DNA of 64,000 nt, taken from Paractinoplanes lichenicola. Its GTDB lineage: Bacteria > Actinomycetota > Actinomycetes > Mycobacteriales > Micromonosporaceae. The translations under genes and the position numbers were made by a program. The notes under the pieces are model-generated. The model saw only the letters and a list, made by a program, of their open reading frames with translations. It searched no databases and was not told where the DNA came from. The DNA lies in contig NZ_JAENHO010000008.1 of NCBI RefSeq assembly GCF_016785085.1, positions 372,001 through 436,000 on the forward strand, read 5' to 3'. Positions 25,294-33,730 of the stretch are shown piece by piece (within the stretch, counting starts at the first letter, position 1; every line of letters begins with the position of its first letter).

Positions 25294-26058
25294 TCAGGCG
25301 ATTAAACGGGTACGCCAGGGCATGGCCAGGCGTTCCAGGAGCAGGGTGGTGAGGTAGAAGACGAGGCCCAGCAGGCAGGCGCCGACCACGAAGGCCCAGG
25401 CGCGGGGGTAGGCGGTGAACGCGGCGGCCGACGTGATGCGCGAGCCGAGGCCGTTCTGCAGGCCACCGAAATACTCGGCGACCACCGCGGCGATCACGGC
25501 CAGCGACGACGCCTGCCGCAGGCCGGTGAAGACGTGGGGGAGCGACCCGGGCAGGCGCACCTTGACCGCGAAGGTCCAGCCACTGGCCGCGTACGTATGC
25601 ATGAGCTCTTGGTGGATGGGGTCGACCTCGCGCAGGCCGCGCAGCGTGTTGATGAAGACCGGGAAGAACACGATGATCCCGGCCACCAGCCGGCGCGGCA
25701 GGCTGCTGGTCGACTCGAACATGTTGTTGAGCACCGGGGCCAGCGCGATGATCGGCAGCGCGTTGAGCACGGCCGCGAACGGCAGCGACACCTCGGCCAG
25801 CGGGCGGAACCGGCTCGAGGCCATCGCCGCCAGCACCCCGGCGACCGCCCCGCCGATCAGCCCGATCAGCGCGTTGGTGCCGCTGGCCAGGGCGGCCTCC
25901 CAGACGTTCTGGCGCTGCTCGACCAGCTGCTCCCAGATGGCCGACGGCGCCGGGAGGATGAACGGCGCGATCCGCCCGGCAGTGACGACGACCTCCCACA
26001 GCACGATCGCGACGATGCCGACCACGACCGGTGGCAGCACCGCGCGGGCCCACTTCAT
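25294..26058 (-). CDS. ABC transporter permease (SsuC/ThiX type)
   Basis: 254 aa with about six TM segments and the EAA-loop sequence HTYAASGWTFAVKVRLPGSLPHVFTGLR characteristic of BPD_transp_1 permeases of the nitrate/sulfonate/taurine/thiamine-precursor group. ATG 26058 overlaps the stop of the ATPase gene (ATGA). It is the second of two permeases in the operon, so the importer is probably a heterodimer. Confidence 0.92.
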   Translation of the reverse strand: MKWARAVLPPVVVGIVAIVLWEVVVTAGRIAPFILPAPSAIWEQLVEQRQNVWEAALASGTNALIGLIGGAVAGVLAAMASSRFRPLAEVSLPFAAVLNALPIIALAPVLNNMFESTSSLPRRLVAGIIVFFPVFINTLRGLREVDPIHQELMHTYAASGWTFAVKVRLPGSLPHVFTGLRQASSLAVIAAVVAEYFGGLQNGLGSRITSAAAFTAYPRAWAFVVGACLLGLVFYLTTLLLERLAMPWRTRLIA

Positions 26059-26834
26059 GAGGCGCTCGTCAAGGGGGTGCCGCGCAGCGCCTGCCGCACC
26101 GCGGTGACGCACTCGAAGTAGTGCGGCGACTGCCGGGCCGCCTCGTCGCGGCTGTCCAGCGTGACCGGGATCGACGCGGTGATCCGGCCCGGTCGCGCCG
26201 ACATCACCACGACCCGGTCGGAGAGGAACACCGCCTCCGAGATCGAGTGGGTGACGAAGACGGTGCTGGTGCCGGTCTGGGCGCAGATACCGAGCAGCTC
26301 GGACTGCAGCCGCTCGCGGGTCATCTCGTCGAGCGCGCCGAACGGCTCGTCCATCAGCAGCAGCGGCGGCCGCACGGCCAGGGCCCGGGCGATCGCCACG
26401 CGCTGCTGCATGCCGCCGGAGAGCTGGGCCGGATAGTGCCCGGCGAACTCGGCCAGCCCGACCAGCTCCAGCATCTCCGACGCCTTGGCCTTGCGCTCGG
26501 CCTTCGACAGCCCGCGCAGTTCGAGCGGCAGTTCCACGTTCTTCAGCACGGTCCGCCACTCGAACAGCCCGGCCTGCTGAAAGGCGATCCCGTACGCCTG
26601 TTCCCGGCGCGCCGCGTCCGCGCTCTTGCCGGCCACCGTGACCGTGCCGGTGCTGGGCGCGATCAGGTCGGCGATCAGCCGCAGCAGCGTGCTCTTGCCG
26701 CATCCGGACGGCCCGATCAGCGACACGAACTCGCCGCTCTTAATTTCAAGATCAACATCGGACAGGGCGACAACCTCGTCCGTACGCCCCTGGTTGAAGA
26801 TCTTGGTCAAGGACGAAACGAGCACGGCGCTCAT
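26055..26834 (-). CDS. ABC transporter ATP-binding protein
   Basis: 259 aa ATPase of the NrtD/SsuB/TauB group: Walker A GPSGCGKST, Q loop in IAFQQAGLFEW, signature LSGGMQQRVAIARAL, Walker B LLLMDEPFGALDE and switch His in FVTHSISEA. ATGA overlaps with the genes on both sides show tight translational coupling with the two permeases. Energises uptake for the pyrimidine-catabolism operon. Confidence 0.94.
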   Translation of the reverse strand: MSAVLVSSLTKIFNQGRTDEVVALSDVDLEIKSGEFVSLIGPSGCGKSTLLRLIADLIAPSTGTVTVAGKSADAARREQAYGIAFQQAGLFEWRTVLKNVELPLELRGLSKAERKAKASEMLELVGLAEFAGHYPAQLSGGMQQRVAIARALAVRPPLLLMDEPFGALDEMTRERLQSELLGICAQTGTSTVFVTHSISEAVFLSDRVVVMSARPGRITASIPVTLDSRDEAARQSPHYFECVTAVRQALRGTPLTSAS

Positions 26835-27673
26835 AGCGTGACCACCTCCACGTGCCTCCGGTGTCTCATGAGCGGCAGTTCCAGCAGGCTGACCAGACCG
26901 GCGACGACCAGGCCGAGCAGGGCCGCCCCGAGCATCGCGGTGTAGACCTTGGCCGGGTCCGAGGTGGCCTCGCGGGAGTATTCGATGATGAGCCGGCCGA
27001 TGCCGCCCCGCGTGCCGGTGGAGATCTCGCCGACCACCGCGCCGACCACCGCCGCCGCCCCGGCCAGCCGCAGCGCCGGGAAGAGATAGGGCAGCGACGC
27101 CGGGAAGCGCAGCTTGACCAGCGTGCGCCACCAGCCCGCGGCGTAGCTGCGCATCAGCTCGACCCCGCTCGCCGCGGGCGACTGCAACCCGCGCAGCATG
27201 CCCACGGCGACCGGGAAGAAGGCCAGATAGGCGGCGATCACCGAGACCGTCGCCCAGGACGGCATGATCGTGCCGCCCCACCCGGCCACCAGCGGGGCCA
27301 GCGCGACCAGCGGTACCGTCTGGCTGAGGATCACGTACGGCAGCAGCCCGCGCTCGACGATCCGGAATCGCTGCATCGCCACCGCCAGCAGCAGCCCCAC
27401 GAGCGCGCCGATGACGAACCCGGCGGCCGTGATGCCCAGCGTGAACAGGCAGGCCTGGACGATGACGATCCAGACCGGCCGGCCGCCCGTCAGCTCGGGA
27501 CGGCCCAGCCGCTCGAGCACCGTCCACAGGTGCGGCATCGACAGGTCGTCCGCGCGCGGCAGCACCCGTACGCCGAAGAGCACCGTGCCCTCCGGGTTGC
27601 CGACGAGCTTGTAGCCCTCCCAGAGCACGACGAAGATCGTGATGCCGGCGAGGGCGTACAGGGTCTTCTTCAT
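26831..27673 (-). CDS. ABC transporter permease (first of two)
   Basis: 280 aa, about six TM segments, with the EAA loop MRSYAAGWWRTLVKLRFPASLPYLFPALR. Longer at the N-terminus than the other permease. ATG 27673 overlaps the stop of the luciferase-like gene by 4 bp. Partner of the permease at 25294; two different permeases sharing one ATPase and one binding protein is a common layout for pyrimidine and thiamine-precursor importers. Confidence 0.92.
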   Translation of the reverse strand: MKKTLYALAGITIFVVLWEGYKLVGNPEGTVLFGVRVLPRADDLSMPHLWTVLERLGRPELTGGRPVWIVIVQACLFTLGITAAGFVIGALVGLLLAVAMQRFRIVERGLLPYVILSQTVPLVALAPLVAGWGGTIMPSWATVSVIAAYLAFFPVAVGMLRGLQSPAASGVELMRSYAAGWWRTLVKLRFPASLPYLFPALRLAGAAAVVGAVVGEISTGTRGGIGRLIIEYSREATSDPAKVYTAMLGAALLGLVVAGLVSLLELPLMRHRRHVEVVTL

Positions 27674-28665
27674 GAAAGGGCCGGGATGATGCTCTCGCCG
27701 TACGCCTGCAGTGTCTCTTCCTTGGCGTCGTGCTGCAGATAGACCGCGAACTGGTCGACGCCCAGGGCCTTGAGCTCCTCGAGCCGCTTGAGGTGGTTCT
27801 CGACCGGCCCCAGGATGCAGAACCGGTCGACCACCTCGTCCGGCACGAACGACGTGTGCGTGTTGCCGGCGCGCCCGTGCTCGGCGTAGTCGTAGCCCTG
27901 CCGGCCCTTGATGTAGTCGGTCAGCACCTGCGGCACGGTGCCGTCGCCGCCGTAGCGGGCCACGATGTCGGCCACGTGATTGCCGACCATCCCGCCGAAC
28001 CAGCGCGTCTGCTCCCGCTGATGGTCGAGATCGGTTCCCACGTACGCCGGGGCGGCCACACAGAACTTGATGGCCATCGGGTCCCGGCCCGCCCGTTCGG
28101 CCGCGCGCCGCACCGCCGCGATCATCCACGCGGCGATGTCGGGGTCGGCCAGCTGCAGGATGTATCCGTCGCCGACCTCCCCGGTCAGAGCCAGAGCCTT
28201 CGGCCCGTACGCCGCCACCCACACTTCCAGCCTGCTGTCGGGCGCCCACGCGAGCTGCTGCTCGGTGCCCCGCAGCTCGACCTTCTCGCCGTTGGCCAGC
28301 CCGCGGATCACCCCGATCGACTCGCGCAGCTGGCCCAGGGTCTGCGGCTGCGCGCCGAGCACCCGCAGCGCCGAGTCGCCCCGGCCGATGCCGCAGATGG
28401 TCCGGTTGCCGTACATCTCGTTGAGGGTGGCGAACATCGAGGCCAGGACGGTCCAGTCCCGGGTGCCGGGGTTGGTCACCATCGGCCCGACGATCACCCG
28501 TTCGGTCTCGTCGAGGATCTTCGAGTAGATGACGAACGGCTCCTGCCAGAGCACGTGCGAGTCGAAGGTCCAGACGTGGCTGAACCCCTTCTGTTCCGCC
28601 AGCTTGGCCAGCTCGACCACCGTACGGGCGGGTGGGTTGTTCTGAAGCACCACACCGATGTCCAT
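27670..28665 (-). CDS. Luciferase-like (LLM) F420-dependent oxidoreductase, TIGR03842-like
   Basis: 331 aa TIM-barrel flavin/F420 enzyme: MDIGVVLQNNPPARTVVELA, FSHVWTFDSHVLW, RVIVGPMVTNPGTRDWTVLAS, GRGDSALRVLG and VWVAAYGPKALALTGEVGDGYI are typical of the group related to methylene-tetrahydromethanopterin reductase. GAGGAG precedes ATG 28665. It is inside a pyrimidine-degradation operon between dihydropyrimidinase and the importer. RutA, the ring-opening pyrimidine oxygenase, belongs to the same superfamily, so a redox step on the pyrimidine ring is a reasonable hypothesis; the substrate is unproven. Confidence 0.9.
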   Translation of the reverse strand: MDIGVVLQNNPPARTVVELAKLAEQKGFSHVWTFDSHVLWQEPFVIYSKILDETERVIVGPMVTNPGTRDWTVLASMFATLNEMYGNRTICGIGRGDSALRVLGAQPQTLGQLRESIGVIRGLANGEKVELRGTEQQLAWAPDSRLEVWVAAYGPKALALTGEVGDGYILQLADPDIAAWMIAAVRRAAERAGRDPMAIKFCVAAPAYVGTDLDHQREQTRWFGGMVGNHVADIVARYGGDGTVPQVLTDYIKGRQGYDYAEHGRAGNTHTSFVPDEVVDRFCILGPVENHLKRLEELKALGVDQFAVYLQHDAKEETLQAYGESIIPALS

Positions 28666-28679
28666 GCGTTGCTCCTCGC

Positions 28680-30080
28680 TCAGACCAGATAGTCGGAGAG
28701 GCCGCGCGGGACGTATTTGCCCCGGCCGGCCCGCCCGGTGTATTCGCCGCCGGACGCGATGACCTCGCCGCGGGACAGGACCGTGTCGACCTTGCCGTCG
28801 ATCTCCCAGCCCTCCCAGGCCGAGTAGTCCATGTTCATGTGGTGGGTCTCGACGCTGATCCGGGTGCGGCCGTTGGGGTCGTAGAGCACGATGTCGGCGT
28901 CCGAGCCGGGCGCGATGATGCCCTTGCGCGGATACATGCCGAACATCCGGGCCGGCGTGGTCGCGATCGTCTCGACCCAGCGGGCCAGCGACAGCTTGCC
29001 GTCGACGACACCCTGATAAAGCAGGTCGACGCGGTGCTCGACGCTGCCGATCCCGTTCGGGATCTTGGAGAAGTCGCCGATCCCCATCTCCTTCTGGTCC
29101 TTCATGCAGAACGGGCAGTGGTCGGTCGAGACCACGGAGAGGTCGTTGGTGCGCAGGCCCTGCCACAGGTCGGCCCGGTGGCTCTCGTGCTTGCTGCGCA
29201 GGGGAGTGGAGCAGACCCACTTGGCCCCGTCGAAGCCGGGCGCGCCGAGCTGGTCCTCCAGCGTCAGATAGAGGTATTGCGGGCAGGTCTCGGCGAACAC
29301 GTTGCGGCCCAGGTCGCGGGCGGCCTTGACCTGCTCCAGGGCCTTCGAGGCGCTCAGGTGCACGATGTAGAGCGGGCAGTCGGCGGCCACACTGGCCAGC
29401 CAGATCGCCCGGCTCGTGGCCTCGGCCTCCAGCTCCTGCGGGCGGGTCAGGCCGTGAAACACCGGGTCGGTCTCGCCGCGCTCGAGGGCCTGCTTGACCA
29501 GCACGTCGATGGCCGGGCCGTTCTCCGCGTGCATCATGATCAGGGCGCCGTTGTCGCGCGCCTTCTGCATCGCGCGCAGGATCTGCCCGTCGTCGGAGTA
29601 GAAGACGCCCGGGTACGCCATGAACAGCTTGAAGCTGGTGATGCCCTCGCTCGCCACGAGCTGGTCCATGGCCTTGAGCGAGTCGTCGTCGACCCCGCCC
29701 ACGATCATGTGGAAGCCGTAGTCGATGTGGCACTGATCGGCCGTCTTGGCGTGCCACGCGGCCAGCCCGTCCTGCACCACCTCGCCGTACCGCTGGATGG
29801 CGAAGTCGATGATCGTGGTCGTGCCGCCGATCGCCGCGGCCCGGGTGCCGGTGTCGAACGTGTCGCTGGCCTCGGTGCCGCCGAACGGCATCTGCATGTG
29901 GGTGTGCGCGTCGATCGCCCCCGGGATCACGTATTTCCCGGTCGCGTCGATCACGTCGGGGCCGTCCGGCGCCCGGCCCGGCGCGAAGATCGCCGCGATC
30001 GTCTCGCCGTCGACGAGCACGTCCGCCGGGTATGGGCCAGTGGGGCCGATGACCGTGCCGCCCTTGATCAGCGTGCTCAC
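28680..30080 (-). CDS. hydA: Dihydropyrimidinase (D-hydantoinase family)
   Basis: 466 aa. Hydrolyses dihydrouracil or dihydrothymine to N-carbamoyl-beta-amino acids (second step of the reductive pathway). Metal ligands are visible: HTH in IDAHTHMQMPFGG, the carbamylated Lys in TSFKLFMAY, His in MMHAEN and in YIVHLSASKAL, and Asp in VSTDHCPF. GTG 30080 overlaps the stop of the beta-ureidopropionase gene (GTGA). Hydantoin or allantoin substrates cannot be excluded, but the neighbours favour pyrimidines. Confidence 0.95.
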   Translation of the reverse strand: MSTLIKGGTVIGPTGPYPADVLVDGETIAAIFAPGRAPDGPDVIDATGKYVIPGAIDAHTHMQMPFGGTEASDTFDTGTRAAAIGGTTTIIDFAIQRYGEVVQDGLAAWHAKTADQCHIDYGFHMIVGGVDDDSLKAMDQLVASEGITSFKLFMAYPGVFYSDDGQILRAMQKARDNGALIMMHAENGPAIDVLVKQALERGETDPVFHGLTRPQELEAEATSRAIWLASVAADCPLYIVHLSASKALEQVKAARDLGRNVFAETCPQYLYLTLEDQLGAPGFDGAKWVCSTPLRSKHESHRADLWQGLRTNDLSVVSTDHCPFCMKDQKEMGIGDFSKIPNGIGSVEHRVDLLYQGVVDGKLSLARWVETIATTPARMFGMYPRKGIIAPGSDADIVLYDPNGRTRISVETHHMNMDYSAWEGWEIDGKVDTVLSRGEVIASGGEYTGRAGRGKYVPRGLSDYLV

Positions 30081-30916
30081 AGCTCCACCGTCCGGGTGTA
30101 GCTCTCGGGCCGGCGGTCGCGGTAGAACTGCCAGCGCTCGCGCACCGTTTTGATCAGGCCCAGGTCCAGATCCCGTACGATCAGTTCGGGGTTGTGGGTG
30201 TCGCCGACCTCGCCGACGAACTTGCCCTCGGGGTCGGCGAAGTAGCTCTGCCCGTAGAAGTCGTTGTCGCCCAGCGGCTCGGTGCCGACCCGGTTGATCG
30301 CGCCCACGAAATACTCGTTGGCGACCGCGCTGGCCGGCTGCTCGAGCTGCCACAGATAGCTGCTCAGGCCGCGGCTGGTGGCCGACGGGTTGAAGACGAT
30401 CTGCGCGCCGCCCAGGCCCAGCTCGCGCCAGCCCTCGGGGAAGTGCCGGTCGTAGCAGATGTAGACACCGACCTTGCCGACCGCGGTGTCGAACACCGGG
30501 TAGCCCAGGTTGCCGGGGCGGAAGTAGAACTTCTCCCAGAAGCCCTTCACCTGCGGGATATGGTGCTTGCGGTACTTGCCGAGGTACGAGCCGTCGGCGT
30601 CGACCACGGCGGCGGTGTTGTAGAGGACGCCCTCCTGCTCCTTCTCGTACATGGGCAGGACCATCACCATGCCGAGCTCGGCCGCCAGTGCCTGGAAGCG
30701 CTCGGTGGTCGGGCCGGGGATCGACTCGGCGTACTCGTAGAACTCCGCCTCCTGCACCTGGCAGAAATACGGGCCGTAGAAAAGCTCCTGGAAGCAGATC
30801 ACCTTCGCGCCCTGCGCGGCGGCATCCCGGGCGTAGTCCTCGTGCGCCTTGATCATCGATTCTTTATCGCCCGTCCACGTTGTCTGGACGAGGGCGGCGC
30901 GAACGATGTCGCTCAT
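30077..30916 (-). CDS. Beta-ureidopropionase / N-carbamoyl-amino-acid amidase (nitrilase superfamily)
   Basis: 279 aa carbon-nitrogen hydrolase with the catalytic triad Glu (CFQELF), Lys (GKYRKHHIP) and Cys (YICYDRHFPEG). The KHHIPQVKGFWEKFYFRPGN stretch and the length match bacterial beta-ureidopropionases/N-carbamoylputrescine amidases. ATG 30916 with AAGGGG upstream is preferred over ATG 30931. First gene of the seven-gene operon; it would turn N-carbamoyl-beta-alanine into beta-alanine, CO2 and ammonia. Confidence 0.93.
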   Translation of the reverse strand: MSDIVRAALVQTTWTGDKESMIKAHEDYARDAAAQGAKVICFQELFYGPYFCQVQEAEFYEYAESIPGPTTERFQALAAELGMVMVLPMYEKEQEGVLYNTAAVVDADGSYLGKYRKHHIPQVKGFWEKFYFRPGNLGYPVFDTAVGKVGVYICYDRHFPEGWRELGLGGAQIVFNPSATSRGLSSYLWQLEQPASAVANEYFVGAINRVGTEPLGDNDFYGQSYFADPEGKFVGEVGDTHNPELIVRDLDLGLIKTVRERWQFYRDRRPESYTRTVEL

Positions 30917-31092
30917 GACTGCCCCTTTCATCGTGCGGCGGCGCGGTGGAAGCGCCTGTGATCGTGTGTCTACTCCCCGTCATACATGCTGCGCTAGCCC
31001 TTGCGTGTGGCCTTCGGATGCCGTAGGACACTAACGACACACATTCAGGCGGACAATTGCTTGAACGTAACCAAATGTTTCGGAGAGGTAAT
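30917..31092. promoter_or_regulatory. Divergent control region of the pyrimidine operon and its MocR regulator
   Basis: 176 bp between the starts of the beta-ureidopropionase and MocR genes. GTGTGTC (30964-30970) and GACACAC (31036-31042) form an inverted pair with wide spacing, and GACAC occurs twice 9 bp apart (31027, 31036). MocR regulators often bind spaced direct or inverted repeats in such regions. The assignment as operator half-sites is by eye only. Confidence 0.4.
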
Positions 31093-32469
31093 TTGCTCGC
31101 GCTGATCACGGGCGCTGTCGACGATCGCAGCGCGCGGGGAATCGCCGCGGCCGTGAGCCGCCTGGTCACCGCCGGGCAGCTGACCGCGGGCACCCGGCTG
31201 CCGACGGTCCGCGACGTGGCGCGCGAGCTCGGCGTCAGCCCGACCACGGTCAGCGAGGCCTGGCGCAGCCTCACCCGGGCCGGCGCGATCCAGACCCGGG
31301 GCCGCTCGGGCACCTTCGTCGCGGCCCCGGTGCTGCCCCGCCAGCGCTGGCGTTACACCCAGCTGGGCGGTCAGGCCGCGCCGGTGTCACGGGACCTGTC
31401 GACCGGCGTACCCGATCATGATCTGCTGCCCGACCTGACCGACGCGCTCAAGCGAATCGGCGACGGCCGGCTGACCTCGAGCTATCTCGACGCGCCGGTG
31501 CTGCCGGAGCTGGAGTCGGTGCTGCTTTCACGGTGGCCTTTCCCGCCCGAGCAGCTGACCGTGGTGGACGGCGCCCTCGACGCCCTCGACCGCGTGATCG
31601 CTTCGGTCGTCCGCTTCGGCGACCACGTCATCGTCGAGAACCCCGCGTTCCCGCCGCTGCTCGACCTGCTGCAAACCGTCGGCGCCACCGTGGTCGGGGT
31701 GCCGATGGACGCGTACGGGATGCGACCCGACCAGTTGCACGAGGTGCTGGTTTCCTACCCTGCCGTGGCCGTCTTCCTGCAGCCGCGCGCTCATAACCCG
31801 ACCGGCGTCAGCATGCCTTCGGCGCGCGCGTCCGAACTGGCGACCGTCCTCGCCGGGTTCCCCGATGTGCTGGTGGTCGAGGACGATCACGTCGGCGACA
31901 TCGCCACGGCCGCGCCGGTCAGCCTCGGCTCCTTCCTGCCGGCCCGGACGGTCCACGTGGCCAGCTTCTCGAAAAGCCACGGCCCCGACCTGCGCCTGGC
32001 AGCCGTCGGCGGCCCGGCCCGGGTGATCGGCCCGCTCGCCGACCGGCGGCTGCTCGGCCCCGGCTGGTCCAGCCGCCTGCTGCAGGGCGTGCTGCTCGAC
32101 CTGCTGACCGACCCCGCCGCCATCGCCCAAGTGGCAAAAGCCCGTTCCGCGTACGCCACCAGACGCGCGACGCTGCTGTCGGAACTCCGCACCCGCGGCG
32201 TCACCGCCACCGCCGCCGACGGCATCAACCTGTGGATGACCGTCGACGACCAGCAGATTGCCATGGTCGCCCTGGCCGCCCACGGCATCGCTGTCTCCCC
32301 GGGCACCCCGTTCTGCGTGACCCCCCTGGCCAACGATCATGTGCGCGTGACGGCCGGACTGGTCGCGTCCCGCCCGGCCGAACTGGCCGACGTGCTGGCC
32401 ACCGCCGCCCTGCTTGACAGCCGCGGCAGCGGCCCCCGAGCCCGCCCACACCCACGAGGCTGGCGATGA
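31093..32469 (+). CDS. MocR-type regulator (GntR HTH fused to aminotransferase-like domain)
   Basis: About 458 aa. GntR winged HTH at the N-terminus (LPTVRDVARELGVSPTTVSEAWRSLTRAGAI) and a fold-type I PLP domain with NPTG (HNPTGVSM), the acidic VVEDDH, and the PLP-Lys in VASFSKSHGPDLRL. The TTG at 31093 has GGAGAGG 5 nt upstream; starts at 31057 and 31075 lack a ribosome site. Divergent from the hydA operon and upstream of an aminotransferase, so it is the obvious local regulator, probably sensing an amino-containing pathway product such as beta-alanine (inference). Confidence 0.92.
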   Translation: MLALITGAVDDRSARGIAAAVSRLVTAGQLTAGTRLPTVRDVARELGVSPTTVSEAWRSLTRAGAIQTRGRSGTFVAAPVLPRQRWRYTQLGGQAAPVSRDLSTGVPDHDLLPDLTDALKRIGDGRLTSSYLDAPVLPELESVLLSRWPFPPEQLTVVDGALDALDRVIASVVRFGDHVIVENPAFPPLLDLLQTVGATVVGVPMDAYGMRPDQLHEVLVSYPAVAVFLQPRAHNPTGVSMPSARASELATVLAGFPDVLVVEDDHVGDIATAAPVSLGSFLPARTVHVASFSKSHGPDLRLAAVGGPARVIGPLADRRLLGPGWSSRLLQGVLLDLLTDPAAIAQVAKARSAYATRRATLLSELRTRGVTATAADGINLWMTVDDQQIAMVALAAHGIAVSPGTPFCVTPLANDHVRVTAGLVASRPAELADVLATAALLDSRGSGPRARPHPRGWR

Positions 32470-32531
32470 CTCCCCACCACCGGCCCCCCGAGGCGCCACT
32501 CACAAGTCCTGCCGACCAGCCGCCCGCGCCC

Positions 32532-32900
32532 GCGGTCCTGCCCGGGCCTGCACTCCCTCACGGCCCGGCGCCTGCGATTGCGTCTCGGTCTGCGTTTGTG
32601 ATCTCGCGTGGGTCTGCGATCGCGTCTCGGTCCACGCCTGCGGTGCTGCCCGGGCCTGCACTCTGGCACGGGCCCGCTCCTGCGATTGCGTCTCAATCTG
32701 CGTCTGTGATCCCGCGTGGGCCCGCGATTCCGTCTCGGTCCGCGCCTGCAGTCTCACCCGGGCCCGCGATCCCGTCCCCGTCCGCGCCTGTAGTCCCACG
32801 CGGGCCCGCGCCTGTAACCCCGCCCCGGCCCTCGCCTGCGACCGTGCCCCCACCCGCGACCCTGCCCTGGCCCGCGACCCCGCTGTCAACGTCCCCGAAC
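32532..32900. repeat. 108-bp imperfect tandem repeat, C-rich
   Basis: Two long copies start near 32532 and 32640 (compare GCGGTCCTGCCCGGGCCTGC with GCGGTGCTGCCCGGGCCTGC), followed by a decaying third from about 32748. Each is built of shorter units around GCGTCTCGGTCYGCG. The period is a multiple of three, so several frames stay open and encode low-complexity Ala/Pro/Ser/Arg or Cys/Val/Arg text. I see no domain in any frame. Lies just after the MocR stop. Confidence 0.8.
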
Positions 32901-33054
32901 TCAACTTGGCACTGGACGACCGCTGGTCCCTGTGGACAACCCCGCAAAACTGTCACACCCGGCTGCTCTACTCGTCCCCTCCCAAGAGCAGGGGTGGGGG
33001 CGGTCCGTGGCGCGGGCGAACAACCGGCATATGCGACAAAAACCGCGAGCGGGC

Positions 33055-33265
33055 TGGTTGGCTGGCGGGGCAGGGCGGCGGTTGGTTGGTGGCGCGGGGC
33101 GGCGGTTGGTTGGTGGCGCGGGGCGGCGGTTGGTTGGTGGCGCGGGGCGGCGGTTGGTTGGTGGCGCGGGGCGGCGGTTGGCTGGCGGGGCGCGACGGCG
33201 GTTGGCTGGTGGCGCGGGACGGCGGTTGGCTGGTGGCGCGGGGCGGCGGTTGGTCGGCGGGCGGG
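33055..33265. repeat. 24-bp G-rich tandem repeat array
   Basis: Unit GGCGGTTGGTTGGTGGCGCG plus GGGC, about eight copies (exact period seen at 33077, 33101 and onward), later copies changing GGTTGGTTGG to GGTTGGCTGG. Strongly G-rich on this strand, in contrast to the C-rich array just upstream. An 8-residue motif (for example GGWLVARG) is encoded in more than one frame, which is a property of the repeat rather than evidence of coding. The G runs could form G-quadruplexes. Confidence 0.88.
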
Positions 33266-33482
33266 ACGACGGTTGTGCGGGGTTGGTGGGCGGCGGTTGT
33301 GCGGGGTGGGGCGATCACTCAGTCTTGCCGCAAGCCACCCAGCAGTCGCGGGCGCGACCATCGCTGCTTTTCGGGTGTTCGGGCGCAACCACTCACTCAC
33401 GTCGCCCGGGTGGGTTTCGCGTTCTGGACGCGCCAGCGGCCAGCGAAGCCCGCGCGGGTCCCCGCGGGAGCGACGGTCCGTA

Positions 33483-33674
33483 CCCACCACCCCGCGAGGA
33501 CGTCAGCCTTTGAATTCATGGGAGCGACCGCCCACCACCCCGCGAGGACGTCAGCCTTTGAATTCATGGGAGCGACAGCCCACCACCCCGCGAGGACATC
33601 GGCCTTTGAATTTGTGGGAGCGACAGCCCACCACCCCGCTAGGACATCTGCTTCTGCCTTTTCCGCGGGAGCGA
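33483..33674. repeat. 48-bp tandem repeat with AT-rich cores, upstream of the aminotransferase
   Basis: Four copies start at 33483, 33531, 33579 and 33627, each beginning CCCACCACCCCGC and ending GGGAGCGAC. Three contain the AT-rich core CTTTGAATTCATG or CTTTGAATTTGTG (cores near 33509, 33557, 33605), unusual in this GC-rich DNA; the fourth has diverged. The array ends about 55 bp before the aminotransferase start, so repeated binding sites are as plausible as neutral repeat expansion. Confidence 0.88.
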
Positions 33675-33730
33675 CGACATACAGCTCCGGAATCCGAGCT
33701 TGATCTTCAACTGCTGCACGAGGAGCGATC

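Noticed and set aside
32693..33490. Long minus-strand open frame in the repeats
   Set aside because: Low-complexity PPPRATNQ-type text that mirrors the G-rich array; no start signal and no independent evidence.
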